A stretch of DNA of 64,000 bases from Flavobacterium sp. (lineage in GTDB: Bacteria; Bacteroidota; Bacteroidia; Flavobacteriales; Flavobacteriaceae). A program made the position numbers and the translations under genes. The notes under the pieces are model-generated. The model saw only the letters and a list, made by a program, of their open reading frames with translations, did not search any database and had not been told where the DNA came from. The stretch is taken from contig NZ_JBCNKR010000004.1 of assembly GCF_039595935.1 (NCBI RefSeq), forward strand, positions 1,363,001-1,427,000, read 5' to 3'. Shown piece by piece: positions 8,498 through 17,670 of this stretch. The number at the start of each line of letters is the position of its first letter. Positions within the stretch are counted from its first letter, which is position 1.

Positions 8498-11400
8498 ATG
8501 AGCCATTCAAATAAGGAACATTATTTTCTAGCCGATGGTGGAGAAATGGGAGAATTAATCCGTTCTAAAAACTGGAGCAAAACGCCTTTGGGTGATCCCG
8601 AAAACTGGCCTCAGAGCCTGCGTACTATGACTTCTGTAATGCTCAACAATCCTTTTGGGATGTATATGGCATGGGGGAAAGAATTAACACAGCTGTACAA
8701 TGATGCTTTTTTAAAAATTATTGCTTCTGATAAACATCCTGAAGCTTTAGGAAATTCTCCAAAAGAAACCTTTTCAGAAATCTGGAATATTACAGCTCCT
8801 ATGTTTGAAGAGGTAATGCAGGGAAATTCTATTTCTTTTCCTGATTTTGTAATTCCGATGAATAAAAACGGTGTTGTTGAAACCTGTTATTTTGATTTTT
8901 CTTATTCGCCAATACGCATTGAAAATGGTGAAGTTGGCGGCGTTTTAGTAACAGTTGTTGAAACTACCGCAAAGAAAAAAGAAGTTATAAATCAGGTCGA
9001 AGCGCGTGCACAGCTTGAAGAAAGTGAGCAGAAAATAAGACAGATTGTTGAAAATGCTCCTTTTCCTATTGCGGTTTATGTTGGGAAAGAAATGCGAATC
9101 GAACTTGCCAATGATTCTATTATAAAAGTTTGGGGAAAAGGCGACGATGTAATTGGAAAATCATACAGAGAAATTCTTCCTGAATTAAATAATCAAACTA
9201 TTTTTCAAGAAGTTGAAAGTGTTCTCGAAACCGGAAAATCTTTTCATAATAAAAATGCCCGGGTTGATATTACGATAAATAATAAACTCGAAACTTTTTA
9301 TTTTAATTATAGTTTTACGCCATTGTATGACAGGAACGGAAATGTTTATGCAGTAATGAATACTGGTGCTGATGTTACAGATTTACATCTGGCATCAAAA
9401 AAAATAGAAATTGCCGATAAGCGTTTTCGTGATACCGTAAAACAAGCACCGCTTGGAATTACTATTTTACGCGGACCTAATTATATTGTCGAATCTGCAA
9501 ACGAATCTTATCTTAAACTTGTCGATCGCGAAGAAAAAAGTTTTGTTGGAAAGCCTTTATTTGAATCACTTCCGGAGGTTAAAGATTCTGTAGATTCTTT
9601 ATTAAAAGGAGTTTTAACAACCGGAATTCCGTATCACGGAAATGAAGTTCCAATTCCTTTAAACCGATATGGAAAACACGGAATCTGGTATTTCGACTTT
9701 CTTTATCATCCATTAAGAGAAGAAACCGGAGAAATTACCGGAATCATCGTAACTGTAACTGAGGTTTCTGAAAAAGTTGAAGTCCGAAAAAAAATAGAAC
9801 AAAACGAAGACCGCTTAAATATTATTGTTGAAGCCAGTGAATTAGGAACCTGGGAACTGAATGCCAAAACGAGAAAACCTCATTACTCGCAAAGGTATCT
9901 TGAAATTGTGGGCGGATACAAGGAAAATGTGGTTTTAACTCACGAACAATTATTACAGCATCTGCATCCTGATGATATGCATATTCGAAATAAAGCTTTT
10001 AAAGATGCTCTTTCGTCAGGAAATTTACATTATGAAGCCCGAACGATCTGGCATGACAAATCGATTCACTGGCTCGAAGGAAAAGGAAAGGTTTTTTATG
10101 ACGAAAACCACATTCCTGATAAACTAATTGGGACTGTACGTGATATCACTAAAGAGAAAAAACACCAGCAGGAATTAGAACAAAGCGAAAAAAGATTTCG
10201 AAACCTTGTTATGCAGTCGCCAGTTCCGAAAGCCATTTTGAAAGGTAAAGAAATGGTGATTGAAATTGCCAATCTGGCTTTACTGAAAAATATCTGGAAA
10301 AGAGAGGAAACCGAAGTTCAGGGAAAAAAATTATTTGATGTTTTTCCGGAACTTCTCAATCAAAAATACAGTCGTTTATTAGAAGAAGTTTTTGCTACTG
10401 GCAAAATTCATTCAGAAATTGAATCTCCAATTTTTATAAATGACGGCAACGGTGAGCAGCTGTTTTATATGGATTTTGAATATGCTCCAATGTATGAAAC
10501 AGATAATACGGTTTCGGGCATCAGAGCTACAATGATCGATGTAACAGAAAAAGTCGAAGCCCGAAATAAAATTGCCGAAAGTGAAAAACGTTTCCGTTCT
10601 CTAACCGAAAGTATTCCGCAGTTAATCTGGGAAACGGATGAAAAAGGAAATGGATTGTATGCATCCCGTAAATGGACTGAGTATACCGGAATAAAACCTA
10701 CTGCCGATACTGAATGGCAGTCTTTGATTCATCCGGATGATTATAAAGAAAATATAAAAATCTGGAATCACAGCCTGAAAACAGGTCAGGTTTTTAGATC
10801 GGATGTAAGGGTTTTAAGAAACGATGGAAATTACAGATGGCATGCCGTGATTGGAGAACCTGTTCTTGATGCTGATAACAAAATTGTGAAATGGGTTGGT
10901 GCCTTTACAGATATTCATACCGAAAAAGCTTTTACTCAAGAACTTGAACAACAGGTTACGGCAAGAACGAGAGAGTTAAGCCAGATGTATGAGTCTCTAA
11001 AGAAAAGCGAAGAACGTTATCATTTAATGGTTGAAGAGGTTCAGGATTATTCGATTTTGTATTTGAATCATGAAGGAATTGTAGAAAACTGGAACGTGGG
11101 AGCCGAAAAAATTAAAGGCTACAAAGCTCAGGAAATTACAGGAAAACATTTTGCTGTTTTCTATACGCCTGAAGATCAAAAAAGTAATCTGCCGAATACG
11201 CTCCTGCAGCTGGCTCGCGAGACCGGACGTGCGGTTCAGCAAGGCTGGCGTGTGCGTAAAAACGGAAGTTTATTCTGGGCTAGTGTGGTAATTACTGCCA
11301 TTCACAATAAAAACAATGATATTATTGGTTTTTCGAAAGTTACACATGATTTAACAGAGAAAAAGAAAGCCGATGATAAGATTAAACGAAATGCTTTAGA

Positions 11401-12142
11401 GTTAGAACAAAAAAATGCGGAACTGGAGCAAATGAACAAGGAACTTCAGTCTTTTGCTTATATTTCAAGTCATGATTTGCAGGAGCCTTTGAGAAAAATT
11501 CAAACTTTTGCAACAATGATTAGGGAAAAAGAGTACGATAATTTATCTGATTATGGGAAGGATAAATTCCAGCGAATGCAAAATGCGGCGCAGCGAATGC
11601 AGACTTTGATTAATGATTTGCTTTCGTACTCGAGAACGAATATTCAGGAAAGAAAATTTGAGAAAACAGATTTTTCTAAAATAATCGATGAAGTAAAAGA
11701 AGATCTGAAAGAAGAATTAGAACAAAAAAATGCCGTTATCGAATGTAATGAAATTGGCAAAGTAAATATTATTCCTTTTCAATTCAGGCAGCTGTTGTAT
11801 AATTTAATCAGCAATTCACTTAAATTTTCAAGGCCTGATATTCCAATTGTTATAAAAATAGATAACGAAATCATCAAAGGTTCTGATTTTGAAGAAAAAG
11901 GTTTATCTAAGAAAAATAAATACTGGCATCTTACTATTTCTGATAACGGAATTGGTTTTGAATCTCAATACAGTAAAAAGATTTTTGATGTTTTTCAGCG
12001 ATTACATGGTCGGGATCATTATAGCGGCACCGGAATTGGTCTTGCGATCGTAAAGAAAATTGTCGAAAACCATAACGGAATCATTTCGGCAAAAGGCGAG
12101 TTAAATAAAGGCGCCGCGTTTGACATCTATATTCCTCTGTAA
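8498..12142 (+). CDS. Multi-PAS sensor histidine kinase
   Basis: 1214 residues with no membrane segment, so cytosolic. An N-terminal PAS-like domain (to ~160) is followed by about six further PAS/PAC units: starts near 175, 305, 435, 565, 695 and 835, each introduced by a RFRxLV/IVExAP-type helix. A coiled linker leads to the HisKA domain with phospho-acceptor His992 in SSHDLQEPLRK, then HATPase_c with the N box (NLISNSLKFS), G1 (DNGIGF) and G2 (GTGIGLAIVKKI). HDLQEPL is typical of phytochrome-related kinases, but no chromophore domain is present. It should phosphorylate the CheY-like protein encoded just upstream. The ligand sensed is unknown. Confidence 0.93.
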   Translation: MSHSNKEHYFLADGGEMGELIRSKNWSKTPLGDPENWPQSLRTMTSVMLNNPFGMYMAWGKELTQLYNDAFLKIIASDKHPEALGNSPKETFSEIWNITAPMFEEVMQGNSISFPDFVIPMNKNGVVETCYFDFSYSPIRIENGEVGGVLVTVVETTAKKKEVINQVEARAQLEESEQKIRQIVENAPFPIAVYVGKEMRIELANDSIIKVWGKGDDVIGKSYREILPELNNQTIFQEVESVLETGKSFHNKNARVDITINNKLETFYFNYSFTPLYDRNGNVYAVMNTGADVTDLHLASKKIEIADKRFRDTVKQAPLGITILRGPNYIVESANESYLKLVDREEKSFVGKPLFESLPEVKDSVDSLLKGVLTTGIPYHGNEVPIPLNRYGKHGIWYFDFLYHPLREETGEITGIIVTVTEVSEKVEVRKKIEQNEDRLNIIVEASELGTWELNAKTRKPHYSQRYLEIVGGYKENVVLTHEQLLQHLHPDDMHIRNKAFKDALSSGNLHYEARTIWHDKSIHWLEGKGKVFYDENHIPDKLIGTVRDITKEKKHQQELEQSEKRFRNLVMQSPVPKAILKGKEMVIEIANLALLKNIWKREETEVQGKKLFDVFPELLNQKYSRLLEEVFATGKIHSEIESPIFINDGNGEQLFYMDFEYAPMYETDNTVSGIRATMIDVTEKVEARNKIAESEKRFRSLTESIPQLIWETDEKGNGLYASRKWTEYTGIKPTADTEWQSLIHPDDYKENIKIWNHSLKTGQVFRSDVRVLRNDGNYRWHAVIGEPVLDADNKIVKWVGAFTDIHTEKAFTQELEQQVTARTRELSQMYESLKKSEERYHLMVEEVQDYSILYLNHEGIVENWNVGAEKIKGYKAQEITGKHFAVFYTPEDQKSNLPNTLLQLARETGRAVQQGWRVRKNGSLFWASVVITAIHNKNNDIIGFSKVTHDLTEKKKADDKIKRNALELEQKNAELEQMNKELQSFAYISSHDLQEPLRKIQTFATMIREKEYDNLSDYGKDKFQRMQNAAQRMQTLINDLLSYSRTNIQERKFEKTDFSKIIDEVKEDLKEELEQKNAVIECNEIGKVNIIPFQFRQLLYNLISNSLKFSRPDIPIVIKIDNEIIKGSDFEEKGLSKKNKYWHLTISDNGIGFESQYSKKIFDVFQRLHGRDHYSGTGIGLAIVKKIVENHNGIISAKGELNKGAAFDIYIPL

Positions 12143-12164
12143 CAATCATCAAAATAAAATTATA

Positions 12165-12203
12165 AAAAAACGGAAATGACTTTACTAAATCATTTCCGTT
12201 TTT
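12165..12203. terminator. Bidirectional terminator between convergent genes
   Basis: Arms AAAAACGGAAATGA and CATTTCCGTTTTT with A- and T-tracts, lying between the kinase stop and the stop of the leftward lipoprotein gene. Confidence 0.85.
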
Positions 12204-12244
12204 GTTCCTGATTCGATTGAATTAGGAGTACTTTCAGTTTGCTT

Positions 12245-12667
12245 TTATCTCGTATAAACTGTAATTACACCAGTAGTTTTATCTTTTAGTTTCAACTCCT
12301 TATTAGTTAAATTCATGATATCGCTGGTTGTACTTGAATTACCAATAGTAATCGTTAAATCATTATGAGATCTTACGTAAGTTCCTGTAGTTTCTACTAA
12401 AGCACAATTTGAACCACTATAATCACCTATAACTGCTGTATTACTTAATTTTAATTCTAAATAATCTCTATTACTAGTGCATCCTTCCTGGTTTTCCGGA
12501 GCATCTACTAATACTTCTTGTCCATTAACAATAGTTCCTGTTTGGCTAAGATTATATTTTCCTGCTAACGGAACAATTGTTTCTCCTTCATTATCATCGT
12601 TGCTGCAAGACGTAGCAAACATTCCCAAGCTTAAGGCTAATACGAATAATATGTTTTTACTTTTCAT
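12245..12667 (-). CDS. Lipocalin-like lipoprotein
   Basis: 140 residues. The N-terminus is a lipoprotein signal with ATSC lipobox (Cys21) followed by acidic SNDDNEGE, which in Bacteroidota favours export to the surface. The mature part (PLAGKYNLSQTG..., repeated beta strands, ending DKTTGVITVYTR) fits the small lipocalin-like fold common in Flavobacterium lipoproteins. Two cysteines (EGCTS, SNCAL) could form a disulfide. The role is unknown. Confidence 0.75.
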   Translation of the reverse strand: MKSKNILFVLALSLGMFATSCSNDDNEGETIVPLAGKYNLSQTGTIVNGQEVLVDAPENQEGCTSNRDYLELKLSNTAVIGDYSGSNCALVETTGTYVRSHNDLTITIGNSSTTSDIMNLTNKELKLKDKTTGVITVYTR

Positions 12668-12789
12668 GTCGATTTGTTTTTTATTGATTTAATTTAATAA
12701 TGCTAAATTAAAAGTATAATCTTACAGAAATTTCCATGATTTTAGGAATATTTTACATAAATCGCATTTATTTCAAAAGGTTAATATTT

Positions 12790-13785
12790 TTATTTTTTAT
12801 TTTTTACTACATACTTATTAATAATATACTGAGTAATAGGCCTTAAGGCTCTGCCGTTTTCTGGATGCATTCCATGTGTGTTAAAAAACTCAACACTATC
12901 TCCCACCTTAGCATACCAAACAACAGCTTTTTCATTTTTAAAAAAGATTGTTGTATCGCAAACTTTAATTCTTCTAAGATTAATAATTCTCTCATCATAA
13001 GGCTCAGGTGAGTTAAATGTTCCTGTTCCCTCTATTTTCAAATCACAACTTACTTCGTCATAATGGTCACCAGACCATTGTATGCAATCTTTTTTGGATA
13101 AGGTTAAATAAAGAATTAAACCTAATCCAATAATAACAGCTGTGATTCCTAAATATCCCCATTTCATAGATATTGGTTTATCATCTTTAGACATGGGTTT
13201 TTCATCTATAGTAACAAAAGTTGATATTGGTAAAGATGTTTTCGTCGCCACAGGTTCTTGATTTTGAAACAATTCAGGTTCTTCAACGGTAAAAGTTGAG
13301 TCAGAATCCATAGAATTTGCGGTTTCCACCTCATCAATCAAATCATCAGAAGACTTTTGTGGTTTAAAAAATTCAGTGTCTCTAAGGTCATTTATGATTT
13401 CCTGATCATCTGGATCAATTTGCTTTCTAAATTCTCTAAAAGGTCTTGGTTGAAGGTCTACAAGTATTGCAGCTAATTGAATCGTATCTTCTGCAGGATT
13501 TTCTGTTCTACCTAAAAAAAATCTCTTAACTGCTTCTAATTTGTTCATTTCATCATCTCCGAACAAATTTTTCTTATCCTTATCAAATGGAAAATCAAAA
13601 AAAGATTCAAAAGTAGTTAAGTCATCTTTACTATTATTTGATTTGAATCTTTTTATGCATAATTTTTTGAGGTTTGCTGGAGTTGGCGAACTTAAATTAT
13701 TAGAATATTCTCCTTCTATTTCCTCTTCATATTTAGCTTTAATAGCTTTTTTATAATCTTCAAAAGTATAGTTAGACATAGGCAT
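12790..13785 (-). CDS. Single-pass membrane protein, unknown function
   Basis: 331 residues. I do not recognise the family. Residues 1-~225 are charged and soluble, containing TFEDYKKAIKAKYEEE and a helical block with FFLGRTENPAEDTIQLAAIL, then an acidic low-complexity linker. One membrane segment (~229-250, GYLGITAVIIGLGLILYLTL) is followed by a short basic turn and a ~80-residue C-terminal domain with cysteines (KKDCIQW, EVSCDL, KVCDTT). The layout suggests a cytosolic N-terminus and an extracytoplasmic C-terminus. A second ATG two codons in (13779) is possible. It could be a transmembrane signalling or anti-sigma-like protein, but this is a guess. Confidence 0.65.
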   Translation of the reverse strand: MPMSNYTFEDYKKAIKAKYEEEIEGEYSNNLSSPTPANLKKLCIKRFKSNNSKDDLTTFESFFDFPFDKDKKNLFGDDEMNKLEAVKRFFLGRTENPAEDTIQLAAILVDLQPRPFREFRKQIDPDDQEIINDLRDTEFFKPQKSSDDLIDEVETANSMDSDSTFTVEEPELFQNQEPVATKTSLPISTFVTIDEKPMSKDDKPISMKWGYLGITAVIIGLGLILYLTLSKKDCIQWSGDHYDEVSCDLKIEGTGTFNSPEPYDERIINLRRIKVCDTTIFFKNEKAVVWYAKVGDSVEFFNTHGMHPENGRALRPITQYIINKYVVKNKK

Positions 13786-14156
13786 TTTTAAACTTTTTAA
13801 AACTTTTCTAAAGTACTTTATTCTACTTTTTATTACTTCTTCGAACTTATCCCGACTTTAAAAAAATATATTCGACTTTCCCGACTTTTCGATCCATGCA
13901 GCTCTAAAACCGCCGTTACTTTGCTTCAACAAAATTAGTTAGCGCTTTGATCTGCAGGTCAAAAACAAATGTACAAAACTAGTTTAAATCAAAGTGTGGA
14001 AAACCGTAAGACGGAGTTTATCCGGGAAGTATAAATAAAAATCTTACTGTTCTACGCACTTCACTTCCCAAAAAAAATGGTGTTGCAAAAAAACCAAAAA
14101 ACCGGAAATAGTTCCGGCCTGCAATACCCATGTCTAATTTTTAATCAATTAAAAAA
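13786..14156. other. Intergenic region with direct repeats and hairpins
   Basis: Holds two copies of TCCCGACTTT (13850-13859 and 13879-13888, 29 bp apart). Further right are several potential hairpins, for example GGGAAGT/ACTTCCC around 14024-14068 and CCGGAA/TTCCGG just before 14124. No gene is supported. The right part could be a structured 5' leader of the lipoprotein gene at 14157 or a small RNA. Confidence 0.4.
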
Positions 14157-14354
14157 ATGAAAACTCTATATTTATTGGGAACGTGCGTCCTGTTATCAAC
14201 TACATTATTTTCTTGCACTGCTGACGAATTCGAAACAGAAGCTAAAAAAACTGAAATACAAAAAGAGGTAATTCCTGCTGATAATACACAAGCGAGTGAT
14301 CCGCCTCCAGGACCTGGTGATGATCCAATCGTGGTACCACCACCAAAAAAATAA
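14157..14354 (+). CDS. Small lipoprotein next to a TPR histidine kinase
   Basis: 65 residues. Signal with lipobox LFSC (Cys20) followed by TADEFETEAKK. The tail is proline-rich (PPPGPGDDPIVVPPPKK), probably extended. It sits 54 bp upstream of a sensor kinase whose sensor part is extracytoplasmic, on the same strand. The pairing of a tiny lipoprotein with this kind of kinase suggests that it modulates sensing, but the sequence gives no direct proof. Confidence 0.75.
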   Translation: MKTLYLLGTCVLLSTTLFSCTADEFETEAKKTEIQKEVIPADNTQASDPPPGPGDDPIVVPPPKK

Positions 14355-14408
14355 CAATTAAAATACTTAATTTATTTTTTATTATTAATTTCGGGGAAAG
14401 TATTCTTT

Positions 14409-16109
14409 ATGATACGATCCCCTTTTTTATACCTTTTTATTTCTCTGGTTGTTTTTTCATGCACAGAAAAAAAACCTGTCATTATTAATGACAAAAATAT
14501 TAGAGAAGAGGCATTTAAATTAAGAGAAAAAGGGATAGAAAAACTTCAGGAAAAAAACTTCAATAGTGCATTTTACTCTTTCAACAAATCTAAAATTGCT
14601 TACGAAAAGATAAAAGACAGTGCTAATATTGTCTATAATCTTATTCAAATGGCTTCCATCCAGCAAATAAATGGCGATTACTATGGAAGTAAAGAAACCC
14701 TTACTGAGGCCTTACCATACATTACTAAAAAAGATATTTATAGTGCTTCGATAAATAATTTCTTCGGAATTGCCGATAAAGAACTTTCTATTTATGATGA
14801 TGCGGTTTATTATTATAAAGAAGCTATTAAAGATTGTACGGATCCTATTTGTAAACAATCACCATTAAATAATATTGCCGTAGTTTATATCCAGCAAAAG
14901 AAATACGATAAAGCTATCCAAATCTTAGAATCTATTTTAAATAAAAAAGATGCAGACAGCATATTGTCTATAAAAAGTAAATCGAGAGTAATTGATAATC
15001 TAGGTTTTGCGTATTTTAAAATTGGTCAAAAAGAAAAAGGCTTAGCAATGCTGAATAAAAGTCTCGATATTAGAACCGAAAATGAAGATTATTACGGAAG
15101 TATTGAAAGTATCCTTCATCTATCCGAATTTTATGCAAAAACCGATATTAAAAAATCAAATGAATATGCAAAGAACGCTTACGAAATCGCAACTAAATTT
15201 AATAGCGTAGACGAGCGTTTGAGAGCTTTGTCATTTTTAATTTCTAATGATGCCGGAATACAATACGGACAAAAATATATTTCGATAAACGACAGCATAA
15301 TAAAAGTTAGGAACAATTATAAAAACAAATTTGCCAAAATAAAATACGATTCTAAAAAAGAAAAAGATGAAAATCAAAAGCTTCGATTAGAAAGAGCAGA
15401 AAATGAATTATCGCTTCAGAGAGCCCGATTTCAAAACATTTTCTATATAATCGGGATTGTATCGCTTTTCTTTTTACTGGCTTATTTGAGAAAACACTAT
15501 AAAAACAAAACGAAGCTGGTTGAAATAAAAACAGCGTATGAAACCGAAACCAGAATTGCCAAAGATATTCATGACGGATTGGCTAATGATGTTTTTAACA
15601 CCATAACTTTTACACAGACACAACCTTTAGAATTTCAAAACACTAAAGAAGCTTTGGTTCAAAAACTAGATCATATTTATTCACGTGTAAGAGGTATTTC
15701 GAGAGAAAATAATGATATTGATACCGGAACAAATTATTTTAATAATTTAAAAGAAATGCTTTCTGCTTATAGTAGTAATGAAATTAACGTTAGTATTAAC
15801 AGAATCGAAAAAGTAAATTGGGATTCTGTTGAAGACTTAAAAAAGATAGCTATTCAGCGAGTGCTGCATGAATTAATGGTTAATATGAAAAAACATAGTG
15901 GTGCTTCGGTTGTGGTTTTAAAGTTTGAAAGTAACTCAAATGCTTTATTTATAAACTACTCAGATAACGGAAAAGGCTGTGATAAATCAAAAATTATAAA
16001 AAATGGTTTGCAAAATATGGAAAACCGTATTTTGGCTGTAAAAGGAACTATTACTTTTGAAACTGAACCTGATAGAGGTTTTAAAGCTAAAATAATAATG
16101 CCTAAATAA
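14409..16109 (+). CDS. TPR-containing sensor histidine kinase
   Basis: 566 residues. An unusual lipoprotein-like start (LVVFSC, Cys18) precedes about 300 residues of tetratricopeptide repeats (for example NNIAVVYIQQKKYDKAIQIL and DNLGFAYFKIGQKEKGLAML). Then come a coiled region, one membrane segment (~343-361) and the kinase core. His388 in IHDGLANDVFN is the likely phospho-acceptor of the HisKA_3/NarX type; the ATPase has ELMVNMKKHS (N box) and DNGKGC (G1). So the TPR sensor is outside the inner membrane and the kinase inside. It ends 6 bp before a response regulator, its probable partner. Confidence 0.9.
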   Translation: MIRSPFLYLFISLVVFSCTEKKPVIINDKNIREEAFKLREKGIEKLQEKNFNSAFYSFNKSKIAYEKIKDSANIVYNLIQMASIQQINGDYYGSKETLTEALPYITKKDIYSASINNFFGIADKELSIYDDAVYYYKEAIKDCTDPICKQSPLNNIAVVYIQQKKYDKAIQILESILNKKDADSILSIKSKSRVIDNLGFAYFKIGQKEKGLAMLNKSLDIRTENEDYYGSIESILHLSEFYAKTDIKKSNEYAKNAYEIATKFNSVDERLRALSFLISNDAGIQYGQKYISINDSIIKVRNNYKNKFAKIKYDSKKEKDENQKLRLERAENELSLQRARFQNIFYIIGIVSLFFLLAYLRKHYKNKTKLVEIKTAYETETRIAKDIHDGLANDVFNTITFTQTQPLEFQNTKEALVQKLDHIYSRVRGISRENNDIDTGTNYFNNLKEMLSAYSSNEINVSINRIEKVNWDSVEDLKKIAIQRVLHELMVNMKKHSGASVVVLKFESNSNALFINYSDNGKGCDKSKIIKNGLQNMENRILAVKGTITFETEPDRGFKAKIIMPK

Positions 16110-16115
16110 GAGTTT

Positions 16116-16784
16116 ATGTTTAAAAAAGTAATTATTGCCGAAGATTTTGAAGAATTTAATTTAGCTGTCGAACAAACTTTAAAAGATCTCAACATTGTCA
16201 ATTTTCAACACGCAAAATATTGTGACGATGCTTTTCTGAAAATAAGAAAAGCAATTCAGGATAATGAACCTTTTGATTTATTAATTAGTGATCTTTCTTT
16301 TAAAAAGGATCATCGTGAAGTAAAAATCAGTAATGGCGACGAGCTGATCCAAAAAGTTAGAGAAATACAACCCGATATTAAAATCATTGCTTACTCTATC
16401 GAAGATAAAAGTCCTCGCATTAAATCTCTTTTTGATAATGCTGAAATTGACGCTTTTGTATTAAAAAGCCGAAATAGTATAGTAGAACTAAAAAAAGCGA
16501 TTAATGTAATTTCGACTTCTGATCAAAAATTTATTTCACCTGAAGTTGCTCCTTCACTTTTAGAAAAAAACAATTACGAAATTGACGATGTCGACATTAA
16601 AATCCTGAAATATTTATCTGCCGGAACTTCTCAGGATGAAATCATCGAGATTTTCAAAAGCTCAAATATTAAACCCAACAGTAAAAGTGCCGTAGAAAAA
16701 AGATTGGCTAAACTCAAAGACTTTTTTAAAGCTAATAATACTATCCATTTAGTTTCAATTACAAAAGATATGGGGATTATTTAA
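16116..16784 (+). CDS. Response regulator with C-terminal HTH
   Basis: 222 residues. The receiver domain has acidic residues Glu9-Asp10, Asp59 (LLISDLSF) as phospho-acceptor and Lys in FVLKSR. The C-terminal ~65 residues (DVDIKILKYLSAGTSQDEIIEIF... SAVEKRLAKLKDFF) form a helix-turn-helix of LuxR-like type, though divergent. It is translated 6 bp after the TPR kinase, so the two form a two-component system. It ends before a strong terminator. Nearby promoter elements at 16858 and 20341 are candidate targets. Confidence 0.88.
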   Translation: MFKKVIIAEDFEEFNLAVEQTLKDLNIVNFQHAKYCDDAFLKIRKAIQDNEPFDLLISDLSFKKDHREVKISNGDELIQKVREIQPDIKIIAYSIEDKSPRIKSLFDNAEIDAFVLKSRNSIVELKKAINVISTSDQKFISPEVAPSLLEKNNYEIDDVDIKILKYLSAGTSQDEIIEIFKSSNIKPNSKSAVEKRLAKLKDFFKANNTIHLVSITKDMGII

Positions 16785-16804
16785 ATTCTCTTCACTTCCT
16801 TTTT

Positions 16805-16828
16805 AAAGCTCCTTCGGGAGCTTTTTTT
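16805..16828 (+). terminator. Terminator of the TPR kinase/regulator operon
   Basis: Perfect 8-bp stem AAAGCTCC/GGAGCTTT closed by a TTCG tetraloop and followed by a T-tract. Confidence 0.92.
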
Positions 16829-16857
16829 ATTTCTTTTCCTAAAAAAATACGGATTAT

Positions 16858-16908
16858 GGATTTCCGTAAAATACTGGTTTTGATTGGGTTTACTTTTGAA
16901 ATATAAAT
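16858..16908 (+). promoter_or_regulatory. Promoter element A of the six-gene operon
   Basis: This 51-bp stretch aligns without gaps to 20341-20391 with 8 mismatches (43/51). It contains GGATTTCCGTA (right part of a palindrome TACGGATTTCCGTA), an ACTG word and the -7 box TACTTTTG at 16891-16898. No good TTG -33 box is present at normal spacing, which suits an activator-dependent promoter. It lies 31 bp before the first start codon. Confidence 0.65.
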
Positions 16909-16939
16909 CAATTTAATATTAATCAAAACCTTAGAAATC

Positions 16940-17146
16940 ATGAAACATTATTATGTAAACAACACAGCTCAATCAAACGGAGATCATGAAGTTCATACTG
17001 ATGAATGTCAATTCTTTAAAAGTATTATAAGTAAAAAATATCTTGGTCTTTATTCAAACTGTAAACCTGCAGTGAGTGAAGCAAAAAAAACTTACTCAAA
17101 ATCAAACGGTTGTAAAACTTGTTGCTCTGATTGCCACACAAGCTAA
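16940..17146 (+). CDS. Small Cys/His-rich protein
   Basis: 68 residues without signal peptide. It has HTDEC near residue 22, a Cys in YSNCKPA, and a C-terminal GCKTCCSDCHTS. The pattern (HxxxC, spaced helix, CxxCC) suggests zinc binding or disulfides. The product at 21974 has the same layout (HLKEHC, ending TICGW), so the two seem distantly related. First gene of an operon of six; 6 bp before the next start. Confidence 0.6.
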   Translation: MKHYYVNNTAQSNGDHEVHTDECQFFKSIISKKYLGLYSNCKPAVSEAKKTYSKSNGCKTCCSDCHTS

Positions 17147-17152
17147 GTAATC

Positions 17153-17377
17153 ATGGGCTTTCGATTTCAAAAAAGAATAAATCTTGGAGGAGGACTTGGA
17201 TTAAATATTAGTAAATCCGGTATTTCTCCAAGTTTAAGAACTAAAATGGGAACATTTAGTAAAAGAGGTTATTCTACAAAAACAGGAATTCCCGGAGTTC
17301 GATACCAAAACAGCGGATGTTTAGTATTATTTGTCTTTACAGGCTTTATCACATTTTTAATTTATAATCTAAAATAA
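17153..17377 (+). CDS. DUF4236 domain protein
   Basis: 74 residues. The N-terminal ~50 match DUF4236: MGFRFQKRINLGGGLGLNISKSG, then SPSLRTKMGTF and the TKTGIPGVRY block. DUF4236 is a small beta-rich domain of unknown function found alone or fused to membrane segments; here one C-terminal hydrophobic helix (LVLFVFTGFITFLIY) follows. Second gene of the operon, 8 bp before the lipoprotein gene. Confidence 0.75.
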   Translation: MGFRFQKRINLGGGLGLNISKSGISPSLRTKMGTFSKRGYSTKTGIPGVRYQNSGCLVLFVFTGFITFLIYNLK

Positions 17378-17385
17378 TTTTAACC

Positions 17386-17655
17386 ATGAAAACCAAAAAA
17401 ATTACAACACTTCTATTTTCAATTCTAGCGATTTTTATACTAGTTATTTCTTGTTCAGAATCATCCGATTCATCATATGAAAGTTCAAACTCAGGATCTG
17501 GCTCAAGTTCAGGTTCAAACTCAAACTGCCCAACAAAAACCTGCGCCGATTTTTCATCTCAGGCACAGGCACAAGCGACTTACAACAGTAATAAAAGCTG
17601 TTATAAAAATCTAGATAGTGACGGTGACGGAAAAGCATGTGAAAATTTAAAATAA
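17386..17655 (+). CDS. Excalibur-domain lipoprotein
   Basis: 89 residues. Lipobox VISC (Cys23) is followed by a Ser/Gly/Asn linker of about 30 residues and a C-terminal excalibur domain: CPTKTCADFSSQAQAQ, a Cys-containing strand, and LDSDGDGKACENL, the DxDxDGxACE calcium-binding loop. The domain would be held at an outer or surface membrane by the lipid and linker. Calcium binding is inferred from the loop. Confidence 0.82.
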   Translation: MKTKKITTLLFSILAIFILVISCSESSDSSYESSNSGSGSSSGSNSNCPTKTCADFSSQAQAQATYNSNKSCYKNLDSDGDGKACENLK

Positions 17656-17670
17656 AAAACTATTCAAACC

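Noticed and set aside
17486-17530. TCAGGTTCAAAC-type repeat in the excalibur gene as a tandem repeat element
   Set aside because: It is coding, for a Ser/Gly/Asn linker behind the lipobox.
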